Source of the DNA: Clostridia bacterium
Lineage (GTDB): Bacteria > Bacillota > Clostridia > Christensenellales > UBA1242
Length of the DNA: 64,000 nt
Direction of reading: 5' to 3'
Assembly: GCA_017531805.1 (NCBI GenBank)
Contig: JAFXKG010000012.1
Location: forward strand, 1 to 64,000
Every line of letters starts with the position of its first letter. The first letter of the stretch is position 1. The notes beneath the pieces are model-generated. The model was given only the letters and a program-made list of their open reading frames with translations. It made no database searches and was not told the origin of the DNA. Below are positions 26,249-35,077 of this stretch, one piece after another. Position numbers and translations under genes: made by a program.

Positions 26249-28894
26249 ATGAGTAAAAAATACGTTTATTTATTCAGTGAAGGCAACGCATCAATGCGTG
26301 AACTTCTTGGTGGTAAAGGTGCCAATTTGGCAGAAATGACAAAAATTGGTTTGCCAGTTCCACAAGGTTTCACAATTTCAACCGAAGCCTGCACACAATA
26401 CTATGAAGATGGTCGTCAAATCAACCAATCTATCATGGCAGAAATCATGGAAAATATTGCCAAAATGGAACAAATCACCGGCAAAAAATTTGGTGATAAA
26501 GAAAATCCATTGTTGGTATCAGTTCGTTCTGGTGCGCGTGCATCAATGCCTGGTATGATGGATACAATCTTAAACCTTGGCCTTAACGAAGAAGTGGTAG
26601 AAACTTTATCAAGAAAAAGCAACAATCCTCGTTGGGCTTGGGACTGCTACAGAAGATTTATCCAAATGTTTAGTGATGTTGTTATGGAAGTTGGCAAAAA
26701 GTATTTTGAAAAACTTATCGACAACATGAAAGAACGCAAAGGCGTAGAACAAGATATAGACTTAACAGCAGAAGATTTAAAACAACTTGCTAACGAATTT
26801 AAAGCAGAATATAAAAAGCAATTAGGTAAAGATTTCCCATCAGATCCAAAGGAACAATTGTTTGAAGCAATCAAGGCAGTGTTCCGTTCTTGGGACAACC
26901 CACGTGCAAACATCTATCGTCGTGACCACGATATACCATATTCTTGGGGTACAGCGGTTAATGTTCAAATGATGGCTTTTGGTAATATGGGCGATACATC
27001 TGGTACAGGTGTTGCGTTTACTCGTAACCCAGCAACTGGCGAAAAGGGCTTGATGGGTGAGTTCTTGATGAACGCACAAGGCGAAGACGTTGTAGCTGGT
27101 GTACGTACTCCAATGCCTATTGCAAAAATGGCAGAAGTTATGCCAGAATGTTATGAACAATTCTTAAAAATTTGTTCTACTCTTGAAAATCACTACCGTG
27201 ATATGCAAGATATGGAATTTACTATCGAAGATAAAAAACTTTACATGCTTCAAACTCGTAATGGCAAAAGAACAGCTGCTGCTGCAATAAAAATTGCTTG
27301 CGATTTGATTGATGAAGGTATGATTACAGAACAAGAAGCATTAATGCAAATTGATGCAAAATCTCTTGATATGTTATTGCACCCTACATTTGATGCACAA
27401 GCACTTAAAAATGCAGATAAATACAATGTCGTAGGCAAGGGTATTGCAGCATCTCCTGGTGCAGCAGCTGGTACAATCGTATTTACAGCTGAAGATGCAG
27501 TTGTTGCTGGTCAAGCTGGCAAAAAAGTTATCCTTGTTCGTCTAGAGACAAGCCCAGAAGATATTGAAGGTATGAAATATGCACAAGGAATATTGACAGT
27601 GCGTGGCGGTCAAACATCACACGCAGCCGTTGTTGCTCGTGGTATGGGTACTTGCTGTGTGTCTGGTTGTGGCGATATCAAAATGGATGAAGAAAACAAA
27701 TGCTTCACTCTTGCTGGCAAAACTTATCACGAAGGTGACGAATTGTCATTAGACGGTTCAACTGGTACAATCTATGATGGTATCATCAAAACTGTTCCAG
27801 CAGATCCAAACAGCGGTTATTTTGGTCGTATCATGCGTCTTGCTGACAAATACAAAGCTACGGATGTAAGAACTAATGCCGACACACCTGCAGACGCAGA
27901 AAGAGCATTACAACTTGGTGCTCAAGGTATTGGTCTTTGCCGTACAGAACATATGTTCTTTGATCCAGCAAGAATTGGTGCTTTCCGTGAAATGATCTGT
28001 TCAGACACAGTAGCAGAACGCGAAAAAGCATTGTCTAAAATCGAACCTATGCAACAAGAAGACTTTGAAGGATTGATGGAAGCAATGAAGGGTATGCCAG
28101 TTGTTATCCGTTTCTTAGATCCACCTCTTCATGAATTTGTTCCTCAAACTGAAGAAGATATTAAAGCATTGGCTGATTCTCAAGGCAAAACTGTTGCTCA
28201 AATCAAACAAATCATCAACGATTTGCACGAATTTAACCCTATGATGGGACACCGTGGTTGTCGTTTGTCAGTAACTTATCCAGAAATTGCTGTAATGCAA
28301 ACAAAAGCAATCATCAAGGCTGCTATCAATGTTCAACGCAGACATCCAGATTGGAATGTTGTTCCAGAAATCATGATTCCGCTTGTTGGCGAAATCAAAG
28401 AATTCCGCTTTGTTAAAAAAGTGGTTGTAGATACTGCAGACGCTCTTATCAAACAAGCAGGTGTAAGTCTTAAATATCAAGTTGGTACTATGATAGAAAT
28501 ACCTCGTGCATGCTTAACAGCTGACGAAATTGCAAAAGAAGCAGATTTCTTCTGTTTTGGTACTAACGATTTAACTCAAATGACATTTGGCTTCAGCCGT
28601 GACGACGCTGGTAAGTTCTTGCCTTCATACTATTCAAGCAAGATTTACGAAAGTGATCCATTTGCTCGTCTAGATACAACCGGTGTTGGTAAACTTATGG
28701 AAATGTCTATAAAATTAGGCCGTCCAGCAAACACAAATCTTCACGCAGGGATATGTGGTGAACATGGTGGTGACCCTTCAAGTATCGAATTCTGCCACAA
28801 AATTGGCTTAGATTATGTATCTTGCTCACCGTTCCGTGTTCCAATCGCTCGTTTAGCCGCAGCTCAAGCAAACATTAAAGCTCCTAGAAATTAA
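26249..28894 (+). CDS. ppdK: pyruvate, phosphate dikinase
   Basis: 881-residue PPDK interconverting pyruvate + ATP + Pi and PEP + AMP + PPi, a glycolytic/anaplerotic enzyme in anaerobes. N-terminal nucleotide domain begins GGKGANLAEM; the phosphohistidine domain has GGQTSHAAVVARGMG with the carrier His; the C-terminal PEP/pyruvate barrel has GICGEHGGDP with the catalytic Cys. Length is normal. Good AAAGGAG site. The coding bias is stronger (more CGT, GGT) than in neighbours, consistent with high expression. A TTGCTT-17-TAGACT promoter overlaps the preceding terminator. Confidence 0.98.
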   Translation: MSKKYVYLFSEGNASMRELLGGKGANLAEMTKIGLPVPQGFTISTEACTQYYEDGRQINQSIMAEIMENIAKMEQITGKKFGDKENPLLVSVRSGARASMPGMMDTILNLGLNEEVVETLSRKSNNPRWAWDCYRRFIQMFSDVVMEVGKKYFEKLIDNMKERKGVEQDIDLTAEDLKQLANEFKAEYKKQLGKDFPSDPKEQLFEAIKAVFRSWDNPRANIYRRDHDIPYSWGTAVNVQMMAFGNMGDTSGTGVAFTRNPATGEKGLMGEFLMNAQGEDVVAGVRTPMPIAKMAEVMPECYEQFLKICSTLENHYRDMQDMEFTIEDKKLYMLQTRNGKRTAAAAIKIACDLIDEGMITEQEALMQIDAKSLDMLLHPTFDAQALKNADKYNVVGKGIAASPGAAAGTIVFTAEDAVVAGQAGKKVILVRLETSPEDIEGMKYAQGILTVRGGQTSHAAVVARGMGTCCVSGCGDIKMDEENKCFTLAGKTYHEGDELSLDGSTGTIYDGIIKTVPADPNSGYFGRIMRLADKYKATDVRTNADTPADAERALQLGAQGIGLCRTEHMFFDPARIGAFREMICSDTVAEREKALSKIEPMQQEDFEGLMEAMKGMPVVIRFLDPPLHEFVPQTEEDIKALADSQGKTVAQIKQIINDLHEFNPMMGHRGCRLSVTYPEIAVMQTKAIIKAAINVQRRHPDWNVVPEIMIPLVGEIKEFRFVKKVVVDTADALIKQAGVSLKYQVGTMIEIPRACLTADEIAKEADFFCFGTNDLTQMTFGFSRDDAGKFLPSYYSSKIYESDPFARLDTTGVGKLMEMSIKLGRPANTNLHAGICGEHGGDPSSIEFCHKIGLDYVSCSPFRVPIARLAAAQANIKAPRN

Positions 28895-28910
28895 ATATAG
28901 ATTAAATAAA

Positions 28911-28936
28911 AAATGCGAGATTTCTCTCGCTTTTTT
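28911..28936 (+). terminator. bidirectional terminator after ppdK
   Basis: GCGAGA/TCTCGC stem with A run before and T run after. Confidence 0.85.
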
Positions 28937-29096
28937 ATTCTAAAATATCTAATAATTTCCAATTATACTGTTCGCATATTTTTGCTAAAATAACAGGATT
29001 AATATCTGGGTTACTTTTCATTATATTGTAAAATTCTTTTATTGATATAGCGCAGTGGTTACAAAACTCTAAAACATCCAAATTGTTTTGTTTCAT
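28935..29096 (-). CDS. small XRE-like HTH protein, 53 aa
   Basis: Short minus-strand frame. Its order of segments (NLDVLEFCNHCAISIKEFY, then NPVILAKICEQYNWKLLDIL) follows the second half of a lambda-repressor-like HTH. The frame stays open upstream of this ATG with further HTH-like residues (KLKRKLFFDY) but no start codon other than ATT/ATA types, so the gene may be 5'-truncated. No ribosome site seen. It may be a remnant rather than a working gene. Confidence 0.45.
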   Translation of the reverse strand: MKQNNLDVLEFCNHCAISIKEFYNIMKSNPDINPVILAKICEQYNWKLLDILE

Positions 29097-29222
29097 ATAA
29101 TCAAAAAATAATTTTCTTTTTAACTTGTAAATAAATTTAATTTTAAAACATATATTAAAAGCATATCATACCGAAAAGGTATATATCAATAAAAATAAAC
29201 CAAATTGTCATATTATACTTAC

Positions 29223-29441
29223 ATGGTTAAGGTGAATAATAAATTTTCTATAAGATTTAAAGAATTAAGAGAAGAAAAGAAGTTAAGTCAAGCGCAGGTT
29301 GGGAAGGAATTAGGTTACACTCAAGTTTGCATTTCAAGATGGGAATCAGGTGAAAGAATGCCCAATGCAAATGACATTATTGCAGTTGCGATATTTTTCA
29401 ATGTTTCAACTGATTATTTATTAGGTCTTACAGATTTATAG
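29223..29441 (+). CDS. XRE-family HTH regulator, 72 aa
   Basis: Compact single-domain Cro/CI-like DNA-binding protein: FSIRFKELREEKKLSQAQVG, turn, CISRWESGERMP, and the standard ending VSTDYLLGLTDL. The ATG at 29223 is preferred to TTG 29205. TATTAT lies six bases before it and there is no ribosome site, so it may be translated from a leaderless message. It sits alone between ppdK and rnpB; target unknown. Confidence 0.88.
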   Translation: MVKVNNKFSIRFKELREEKKLSQAQVGKELGYTQVCISRWESGERMPNANDIIAVAIFFNVSTDYLLGLTDL

Positions 29442-29525
29442 TCTTTATTTGTCAAAAAGTATCAGATTTTAACAATGATTTGACATAATCTTACAAAATT
29501 TTTCAATTTTTTTTGGCTAGGGGTA

Positions 29526-29553
29526 TTGACAAATCAAATTTTCGTGTTAGAAT
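29526..29553 (+). promoter_or_regulatory. promoter of rnpB
   Basis: TTGACA, 16 bases, TAGAAT; start predicted near 29560. Confidence 0.8.
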
Positions 29554-29559
29554 TAAGGC

Positions 29560-29906
29560 GTCAGCTTGGTCAGATGGTCGCAAGCTGGGTGCGAACTCAG
29601 TTTGAGGAAAGTCCGAGCTTCACAGAGCAAGGTGCTTGCTAACGGCAAGTCTAGGCAACTAGAAGGAAAGTGCAACAGAAAATAACCGCTATACCCCTGA
29701 GTGGTTTTTAGTAAGGATGAAAAGGCGAGGCAAGAGCTCACCGCGGTGTTGGCGACAACACTGGTCCATGCAAACCCCACCTGAAGCAAGGTAAAATATC
29801 CGCAACGGTTGCTCGCCAGGATATAAACACCGCTAGAGACGTAAAGCAATTTGCGTACTAGATAGATGACCGTCAAATACAGAACTCGGCTTATAGACCA
29901 AACTGC
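29560..29906 (+). ncRNA. rnpB: RNase P RNA, A type
   Basis: Catalytic RNA of RNase P, which matures tRNA 5' ends. The conserved GAGGAAAGTCCGAGCTTC block is at about 29603-29620, the GCAAGAGCTCACCG-like segment near 29730, and the 3' ACAGAACTCGGCTTATAGACC block at 29879-29899. P1 closes by CAG-TTGGTC (29562-29571) with GACCAA-CTG (29896-29905). The layout is the ancestral A type, not the Bacillus B type. Ends are approximate. Confidence 0.93.
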
Positions 29907-29934
29907 CACCTAAATGCTTTCATCCTTTTGGATG

Positions 29935-29967
29935 GTGGAGAATGTGTAAACGTTCTCCATTTTTTTT
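29935..29967 (+). terminator. terminator of rnpB
   Basis: TGGAGAA/TTCTCCA stem followed by eight T; a small CATCC/GGATG hairpin precedes it. Confidence 0.85.
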
Positions 29968-30038
29968 GCGAAAAGTACTGCCTTTTTAGGCGTTTGCTTA
30001 AAGATTTAAGCAAACTAAATTTATGGCATACTTTTCGC
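29968..30038. repeat. 71-base branched palindrome
   Basis: Outer arms GCGAAAAGTA (29968-29977) and TACTTTTCGC (30029-30038) are perfect complements, extended by TGCC/GGCA after a one-base bulge. Inside are GCC-ttttt-GGC and a perfect GTTTGCTTAAA/TTTAAGCAAAC hairpin (29992-30015). No T run follows on either strand, so it is not a simple terminator. Confidence 0.75.
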
Positions 30039-30240
30039 ATTTCTATGAAGGAGACACTAGTTTCCCCTTCATTACTTCCTCTTAAAAGGATTATTTTTAA
30101 GGTATAAATTCCTGTCGTATATTCGCATTACTATGAAGGAACACCTTAGCAAGTTTTTCCTTCATGGCTTCTTTTCCAAAAAAGGATTATTTTTATACAA
30201 CCGCAAGTTGTTAGTGCAGGTATATGAAGGGGACACCATA
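30039..30240. repeat. ~90-base imperfect tandem repeats
   Basis: Three units start with ATGAAGG at 30045, 30133 and 30224 (spacing 88 and 91), each followed by a GACAC/ACACC element. The first two close as hairpins with CCTTCAT 20-30 bases later and then contain AAAGGATTATTTTT (30085 and 30181). The third is cut off by the sigK stop codon. No credible reading frame crosses the block. Confidence 0.7.
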
Positions 30241-30936
30241 TTACTTGTTTTTTATTAATTCTTCGTTTAAAATTGCTATTGCTTTGGTTTCAATGCGGGA
30301 TATATAACTACGACTAATATTTAAAATATCTGCGACTTCTTGCTGAGTGTGTTCATATCCGCCATTTAAACCGTATCTTAAACTTATTATCTTATACTCG
30401 CGCTCGCTAAGACTTTTTTGCATGATTTTAACTATTTCTTCCATTAGCACGCGTTTTTCTACAATTACATCTGGGTCATCTTCTTGCTTTTGAGGTATAA
30501 TATCACGAAAAGTCATTTCACTGCCGTCTTTATCTACGCCAATAGTTTCTTCAATACTGACGCAAACTTTATGTTTTTTATTGGCGCGTAGCAACATTAG
30601 TATTTCGTTTTCAATACACCTGCTAGCATAAGTGGACAACTGACTGCCTTTATCTTTTTGAAAACTATCAATCGCCTTAATAAGTCCAATAGAGCCAACA
30701 GAAATTAAGTCTTCCGCCTCGGCAGAACTATTGTATTTTTTGCAAACATGCGCAACCAACCTAAGATTATGATTTATTAGTTTTTCGCGCGCATTTTTAT
30801 CACCTGCATGCATCTTATCAATAAAATCATCTTCTTGTTCTTTTGTTAAAGGGTCAGGGAAACCGTTAAATTCACTAATATATCCATGAAACATCAACAA
30901 CTTTGACATAAATGCACCAATAGTCTCAAATACCAT
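30241..30936 (-). CDS. sigK: RNA polymerase sporulation sigma factor SigK
   Basis: 231-residue late mother-cell sigma factor. From the ATG at 30936 (AAGGAG upstream) it begins with a hydrophobic stretch (MVFETIGAFMSKLLMF) like the pro-sequence of pro-sigma-K, then region 2 (HNLRLVAHV, EDLISVGSIGLIKAI, YASRCIENEILM) and region 4 (EREYKIISLRYGL, HTH VADILNISRSYISRIE). The HNLRLVAH segment favours SigK over SigE. The gene is not interrupted by a skin-type element. The open frame extends to 30999 but without a ribosome site. Confidence 0.92.
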   Translation of the reverse strand: MVFETIGAFMSKLLMFHGYISEFNGFPDPLTKEQEDDFIDKMHAGDKNAREKLINHNLRLVAHVCKKYNSSAEAEDLISVGSIGLIKAIDSFQKDKGSQLSTYASRCIENEILMLLRANKKHKVCVSIEETIGVDKDGSEMTFRDIIPQKQEDDPDVIVEKRVLMEEIVKIMQKSLSEREYKIISLRYGLNGGYEHTQQEVADILNISRSYISRIETKAIAILNEELIKNK

Positions 30937-31091
30937 TTTATACTCCTTATTTGCTTTTACGGAATATATGTGGCAGAAAGTGATATTTTGTCTGTCCATG
31001 TCGAAATTTGAAATATTTTTTTAAATTTATCGCACTGAACACAAAAAAATCAAAAATTTTACATTATTATAGCCAAATGATGTTTGTATAA

Positions 31092-31236
31092 ATATCTCAA
31101 GAAGAACTAGCAAAAATGGTAGGCACTACAAGACAAACTATAATCTGAAAAAGGGACTTTTAGTCCAACTGCCAAACTGACTTTGTTGCTTTGTATTGCT
31201 TTAAATAAAAAATTTGAAGAAATATTTTACTTTTAA
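31092..31236 (+). pseudogene. decayed XRE (YgzD-like) HTH gene
   Basis: Translating 31092-31143 gives ISQEELAKMVGTTRQTI, and 31148-31233 in another frame gives EKGTFSPTAKLTLLLCIALN then KKFEEIFYF. Joined, they follow the common small HTH pattern (QEELA, VSRQTI, IEKGKYxPS, LAxxIAxxL, EEIF). A stop lies just upstream of the first Ile, the N-terminus is missing, and a few bases are lost between TI and EKG. A good hairpin terminator still follows. Clearly inactive. Confidence 0.8.
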
Positions 31237-31260
31237 AACTCTCATTATGAGAGTTTTTCT
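31237..31260 (+). terminator. terminator behind dead HTH gene
   Basis: ACTCTCAT/ATGAGAGT hairpin with T-rich tail. Confidence 0.75.
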
Positions 31261-31267
31261 TTTGGTA

Positions 31268-31296
31268 TTGACTAAACAAAAATTATGTGCTATTAT
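31268..31296 (+). promoter_or_regulatory. promoter for 31313 gene
   Basis: TTGACT, 17 bases, TATTAT, then GGGAG and the ATG at 31313. Confidence 0.8.
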
Positions 31297-31312
31297 TTTT
31301 TTGGGAGTAAAT

Positions 31313-31681
31313 ATGACAGCAAAAGAATTTATTTCAATAATTTTAGATGTTAATGAAAAAATCAGTATTAGTCTTGACAAGCCTAAGACAAGTTTATATT
31401 ATGAAGTTTTATATTCAACATTGTACGAATCAAAAAAGGCTTTGCCTGCAAATGCTTGGGAAAATGAAGTAACAATGATAGCAAAGGATAGTTTTTTAAA
31501 GTTGCAAGAAGAAATTTTAAAACATACATCTGCTGAATACCAAGAACTTGTCAAAAGATGTGAAGAAAAACAAAACGATGTTATAAAACAAACAACTATA
31601 GAACCGAAAATAATTCAAACACCAAAATGTAAGCGACGTATTGGTTTTTATCTTGAAGAAGACCAACAACAAAAATTATAA
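31313..31681 (+). CDS. hypothetical protein, 122 aa
   Basis: Not recognised. 122 residues from the ATG with GGGAG at 31303-31307; the longer frame back to 31214 runs through promoter and terminator and is rejected. Mostly helical (TAKEFISIILDVNEKIS, EYQELVKRCEEKQNDV), ending in a basic patch KCKRRIGFYLEE. Single-gene unit with own promoter and terminator. Confidence 0.7.
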   Translation: MTAKEFISIILDVNEKISISLDKPKTSLYYEVLYSTLYESKKALPANAWENEVTMIAKDSFLKLQEEILKHTSAEYQELVKRCEEKQNDVIKQTTIEPKIIQTPKCKRRIGFYLEEDQQQKL

Positions 31682-31707
31682 TTATAAAATTTAATCTATT
31701 TGTAAAA

Positions 31708-31735
31708 GACCTTATATTAAGGTCTTTTTTCTATT
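31708..31735 (+). terminator. terminator of 31313 gene
   Basis: AAGACCTTA/TAAGGTCTT stem with six T. Confidence 0.85.
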
Positions 31736-31744
31736 TTAATACCT

Positions 31745-31773
31745 TTGACAAAATGCTTGTTGTTTGTTATAAT
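31745..31773 (+). promoter_or_regulatory. consensus promoter abutting lepA (leaderless)
   Basis: TTGACA, 17 bases, TATAAT; seven bases then ATG at 31781, so the predicted first transcribed base is the start codon itself. No Shine-Dalgarno. Confidence 0.85.
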
Positions 31774-31780
31774 CAAGCAT

Positions 31781-33580
31781 ATGAGTAGACAAGATAAAAT
31801 ACGTAATTTTTGTATTGTAGCACATATCGACCATGGTAAAAGCACTTTGGCAGACAGGTTGATGGAACATACCAATACAGTTTCAAAACGTGATATGGAA
31901 GAGCAGTTGCTAGACAGTATGGATATCGAGCGAGAACGCGGAATCACAATCAAACTAACACCTGCCACAATGAAATATACTTGTAATGGTGAAGAATATA
32001 CTTTAAACCTTATTGACACGCCAGGGCATGTCGATTTTTCGTACGAAGTCAGCAGGTCATTGGCTGCGTGCGAAGGTGCAATTCTGGTGGTTGACGCATC
32101 ACAAGGTGTGCAAGCACAAACCTTGGCAAATGTGTATCTTGCTTTGGATGCAAATTTGGAAATTATACCTGTCATAAACAAAGTTGATTTACCAAGTGCG
32201 GATATACCAGGCACAAAGAAAGAGATTGAAGATATTATCGGTATCCCTTGTGATGAAGCATGTGAAATTAGTGCAAAAACCGGTTTAAATATAAACACTG
32301 TTTTAGATGCGGTTGTAAAATATGTGCCAGCACCCAAAGGGGATAGTTCAAAACCACTAAAAGCCCTTATTTTTGACAGTTATTATGACAGTTATAAAGG
32401 TGCAGTTAGTATGGTGCGTATCTTTGACGGACAAGTCAAAGTAGGTGACGAAATTCTGTTTATGCAAACCAAAAAATCTTTTGTCGTTACAGAAGTAGGT
32501 GTGTATAAACCACAAGCAGTTGAAACAGATTGCCTAAAAGCAGGTGAAGTTGGCTATATTGCGGCATCAATCAAAACGGTTAGCGACACAAAAGTTGGCG
32601 ATACAATTACACTAAAAAACAATCCAATAGACAAAGCTCTTGACGGATATAAAGAAGCAACAAGCGTTGTATTCTGTGGCATATTCCCACTTGATGGCGA
32701 CAAATATCAAGAACTTAATGACGCTTTAGAAAAACTTAAACTTAACGACGCAAGTATACACTTTACAAAAGAGACTTCTTTAGCACTAGGACACGGCTTT
32801 AGATGTGGCTTTTTAGGTCTTCTTCATATGGAAATTATTACTGAAAGATTGGAGAGAGAATTTAACTTAGATATAATCACTACATCACCAAGTGTAGAAT
32901 ATAAAGTGTATGACAACAAAGGCAAAGAGTATGACGTAACAAACCCAACAGAAATGCCACCACTTCCAACTATACAAAAAATGGAAGAACCTATTGTAAA
33001 AATGGAAATAATTACGCCAAAAGATTATCTTGGTGGTATTATGGATTTATGTGCAGATAGACGCGGTGTTTATCTTGATATGCAATATATAGATGCAAAT
33101 CGTACAAAACTTATTTACACCATGCCTTTAAATGAAATTGTTTATGATTTCTTTGACAAAATTAAATCAATCAGCAAAGGTTATGCTAGCATGGATTACG
33201 AACTTAGCGGGTATAACGAAAGCGACCTTGTAAAAATGGATATCTTGTTAAATGGAGAAATATGCGACGCACTTTCTATCATAGTGCATAAGGACAAAGC
33301 ATATGCAAGGGGCAGAGCCTTGTGCGAAAAACTTAAAACAGTTATTCCGCGTCATTTGTTTGAGATTCCTATCCAAGCTGTGATTGGTGGCAAAGTAATT
33401 GCCAGAGAAACTATATCAGCAATGCGTAAAGATGTGCTTGCAAAATGTTATGGTGGCGATGTAACTCGTAAAAGAAAATTACTAGAAAAGCAAAAGGAAG
33501 GCAAAAAACGCATGCGTCGTTTGGGCAGTGTAGAACTTCCAAGCGAAGCTTTTGTAACCATATTAAAACTTGACGACTAA
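31781..33580 (+). CDS. lepA: elongation factor 4
   Basis: 599-residue LepA/EF4, a ribosome-bound GTPase that back-translocates stalled ribosomes. G1 reads AHIDHGKST, switch I ERGITIK, G3 [13 protein letters not shown]4 NKVDLPSA. The LepA-specific C-terminal domain is complete, with [20 protein letters not shown]. The ATG at 31781 starts the family [20 protein letters not shown]; the open frame upstream contains the promoter. A leaderless mRNA is predicted. Confidence 0.97.
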   Translation: MSRQDKIRNFCIVAHIDHGKSTLADRLMEHTNTVSKRDMEEQLLDSMDIERERGITIKLTPATMKYTCNGEEYTLNLIDTPGHVDFSYEVSRSLAACEGAILVVDASQGVQAQTLANVYLALDANLEIIPVINKVDLPSADIPGTKKEIEDIIGIPCDEACEISAKTGLNINTVLDAVVKYVPAPKGDSSKPLKALIFDSYYDSYKGAVSMVRIFDGQVKVGDEILFMQTKKSFVVTEVGVYKPQAVETDCLKAGEVGYIAASIKTVSDTKVGDTITLKNNPIDKALDGYKEATSVVFCGIFPLDGDKYQELNDALEKLKLNDASIHFTKETSLALGHGFRCGFLGLLHMEIITERLEREFNLDIITTSPSVEYKVYDNKGKEYDVTNPTEMPPLPTIQKMEEPIVKMEIITPKDYLGGIMDLCADRRGVYLDMQYIDANRTKLIYTMPLNEIVYDFFDKIKSISKGYASMDYELSGYNESDLVKMDILLNGEICDALSIIVHKDKAYARGRALCEKLKTVIPRHLFEIPIQAVIGGKVIARETISAMRKDVLAKCYGGDVTRKRKLLEKQKEGKKRMRRLGSVELPSEAFVTILKLDD

Positions 33581-33664
33581 AATACATCTATATGTAAAAA
33601 CTTGTAAAATTGTTAGGAATTTTGTAAAAAATAGGTTATAATAATCAAAACTAGGGGTAAAAAT

Positions 33665-34807
33665 ATGGTAAAAAACAAACCAATGGGATTATATGTGCAC
33701 ATCCCGTTTTGTAGCAAAAAGTGTGATTATTGCGATTTTGTATCATATTCTATGAACAAAAAAGCGCAACAACAATATTTAGATGCTTTGTTTTCAGAAA
33801 TTGACTTGGTTAAAAGGCAATATATTGGCAAAACATTTGATTCTATTTATATAGGTGGCGGTACACCTAGCATTGTGTATGAAGGTTTTATTGCAGGTTT
33901 GGCAAGGAAGTTGTTTTCGTCTTTTCATTTTGCAGAAAAAACAGAGTTTACAATCGAGATAAATCCAGCATCATTTACAAAAGAAAAATTCTTTGAATAT
34001 GTTCAAGCAGGCATCAACCGTATCAGTGTTGGTGTTCAATGTTTGGATAGCAAACTTTTGGCACTTCATGGCAGATTGCAAAGTTTAGAAAATATTAAAG
34101 GTACGTTTGATATCTTGCGCAATAGTCAGTTTCCAAATGTAAACGGAGACTTGATGATAGGTTTGCCTGGTCAAACACGCAGTTCGGTTTTAAAAACAGT
34201 TAAATTTTTAATCAAAAACAAGGTTAAACACATTTCTACCTATGGCTTACAGGTAGAAAAGGGCACAATGACATTTGACAAAATACGTCGCGGCAAATTC
34301 AAGTCTATCCCAGACAAAAAGACAGTGTCTTGGTACAACAAAATTTACAAACTTTTAAAGAAAAACGACTACATTAGATACGAAATATCTAATTTTGCCA
34401 AACCAGGATTTGAAAGCAAACACAACTCTAAATATTGGGACGAAACAAACTATTTAGGTTTAGGTGTTCCATCTCATAGTTTTGTTGATGGCTATAGATT
34501 TTACAATACCAAACGCTTAGATACATATATTGATGCTATGAACGACGGCAAATCTGCGGTTTACAGCAAGGAATATCTTTCAAAAGCAAATCGCAGGACA
34601 GAGCGTATTATGTTGAGTTTAAGGACAATTCGTGGTCTAGATTTAGAACAATTCGAGCAAGATTTTAACGAAAATCTTTTAGTTTCTAGAAAAGATCAAA
34701 TTGATTTGCTTATCAGCAAAAATATGTTGAAGATAGAAGATGGATATCTAAAAGTTACAGACAAACATTTTTATGTTTCAAACTCAATCATTGTTTCTTT
34801 AATTTAA
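33665..34807 (+). CDS. hemW: HemW-like radical SAM protein
   Basis: 380-residue oxygen-independent coproporphyrinogen oxidase-like protein. PFCSKKCDYCDF carries the CxxxCxxC cluster with the extra family Cys/Phe context of HemW; GGGTPS and EINPASF are SAM-binding motifs, followed by ISVGVQCLD and the HemN C-terminal domain. HemW proteins bind heme and are probably heme chaperones rather than oxidases. It stands downstream of lepA as in many Bacillota, with an 84-base gap. AGGGGT precedes the ATG. Terminator follows. Confidence 0.93.
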   Translation: MVKNKPMGLYVHIPFCSKKCDYCDFVSYSMNKKAQQQYLDALFSEIDLVKRQYIGKTFDSIYIGGGTPSIVYEGFIAGLARKLFSSFHFAEKTEFTIEINPASFTKEKFFEYVQAGINRISVGVQCLDSKLLALHGRLQSLENIKGTFDILRNSQFPNVNGDLMIGLPGQTRSSVLKTVKFLIKNKVKHISTYGLQVEKGTMTFDKIRRGKFKSIPDKKTVSWYNKIYKLLKKNDYIRYEISNFAKPGFESKHNSKYWDETNYLGLGVPSHSFVDGYRFYNTKRLDTYIDAMNDGKSAVYSKEYLSKANRRTERIMLSLRTIRGLDLEQFEQDFNENLLVSRKDQIDLLISKNMLKIEDGYLKVTDKHFYVSNSIIVSLI

Positions 34808-34828
34808 CGGACATTTTGTCCGTTTTTT
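34807..34828 (+). terminator. terminator of hemW
   Basis: ACGGACA/TGTCCGT stem with six T. Confidence 0.85.
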
Positions 34829-34833
34829 GTATA

Positions 34834-34862
34834 TTGACAATCACTTAATATTATGTTAAATT
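34834..34862 (+). promoter_or_regulatory. promoter before 34872
   Basis: TTGACA, 17 bases, TAAATT; ATG nine bases later without a ribosome site. Confidence 0.65.
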
Positions 34863-34871
34863 ATTTATAAC

Positions 34872-35012
34872 ATGGAAACCGCTATAACAAACTTAAAAAC
34901 CAAAATACAAAAATTTATAGACACTTTAAATTACGATTTGTCAGAGTGTCAAAGGTTGTATGCACATATGGAGCATCTTCTTGATTTAGACAAACAAATG
35001 CCATCACCCTAA
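34872..35012 (+). CDS. small ORF, probable 5' part of a frameshifted gene
   Basis: 46-residue frame (METAITNLKTKIQKF...) with a promoter set right against its ATG. It is helical and charged. In the -1 frame, from a TAG near 34987 onward, translation continues without a stop (NAITLIDKLICIKLK...) into the 35078 gene. The two frames overlap by about 20 bases, so this looks like one gene of about 170 codons broken by a single indel, or a frameshift-expressed protein. No canonical slippery heptamer is visible. Confidence 0.5.
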   Translation: METAITNLKTKIQKFIDTLNYDLSECQRLYAHMEHLLDLDKQMPSP

Positions 35013-35077
35013 TAGATAAACTTATTTGTATCAAATTAAAATTTTTAGATAAAATAAAGCAAAAACATCGCAACCAA

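Noticed and set aside
29553..29909. 118-codon minus-strand frame over rnpB
   Set aside because: The sequence is RNase P RNA by several conserved blocks; the frame is chance.
29968..30240. Possible CRISPR array
   Set aside because: Units are imperfect, about 90 bases long and hairpin-forming, with no uniform spacers and no cas genes.
30241..30936. Skin-type element splitting sigK
   Set aside because: The sigma factor frame is continuous through all regions.
31717..32337. 206-codon antisense frame over lepA
   Set aside because: Lies wholly opposite a highly conserved gene and gives Ser/Ile/Phe-rich translation with no ribosome site or family pattern.
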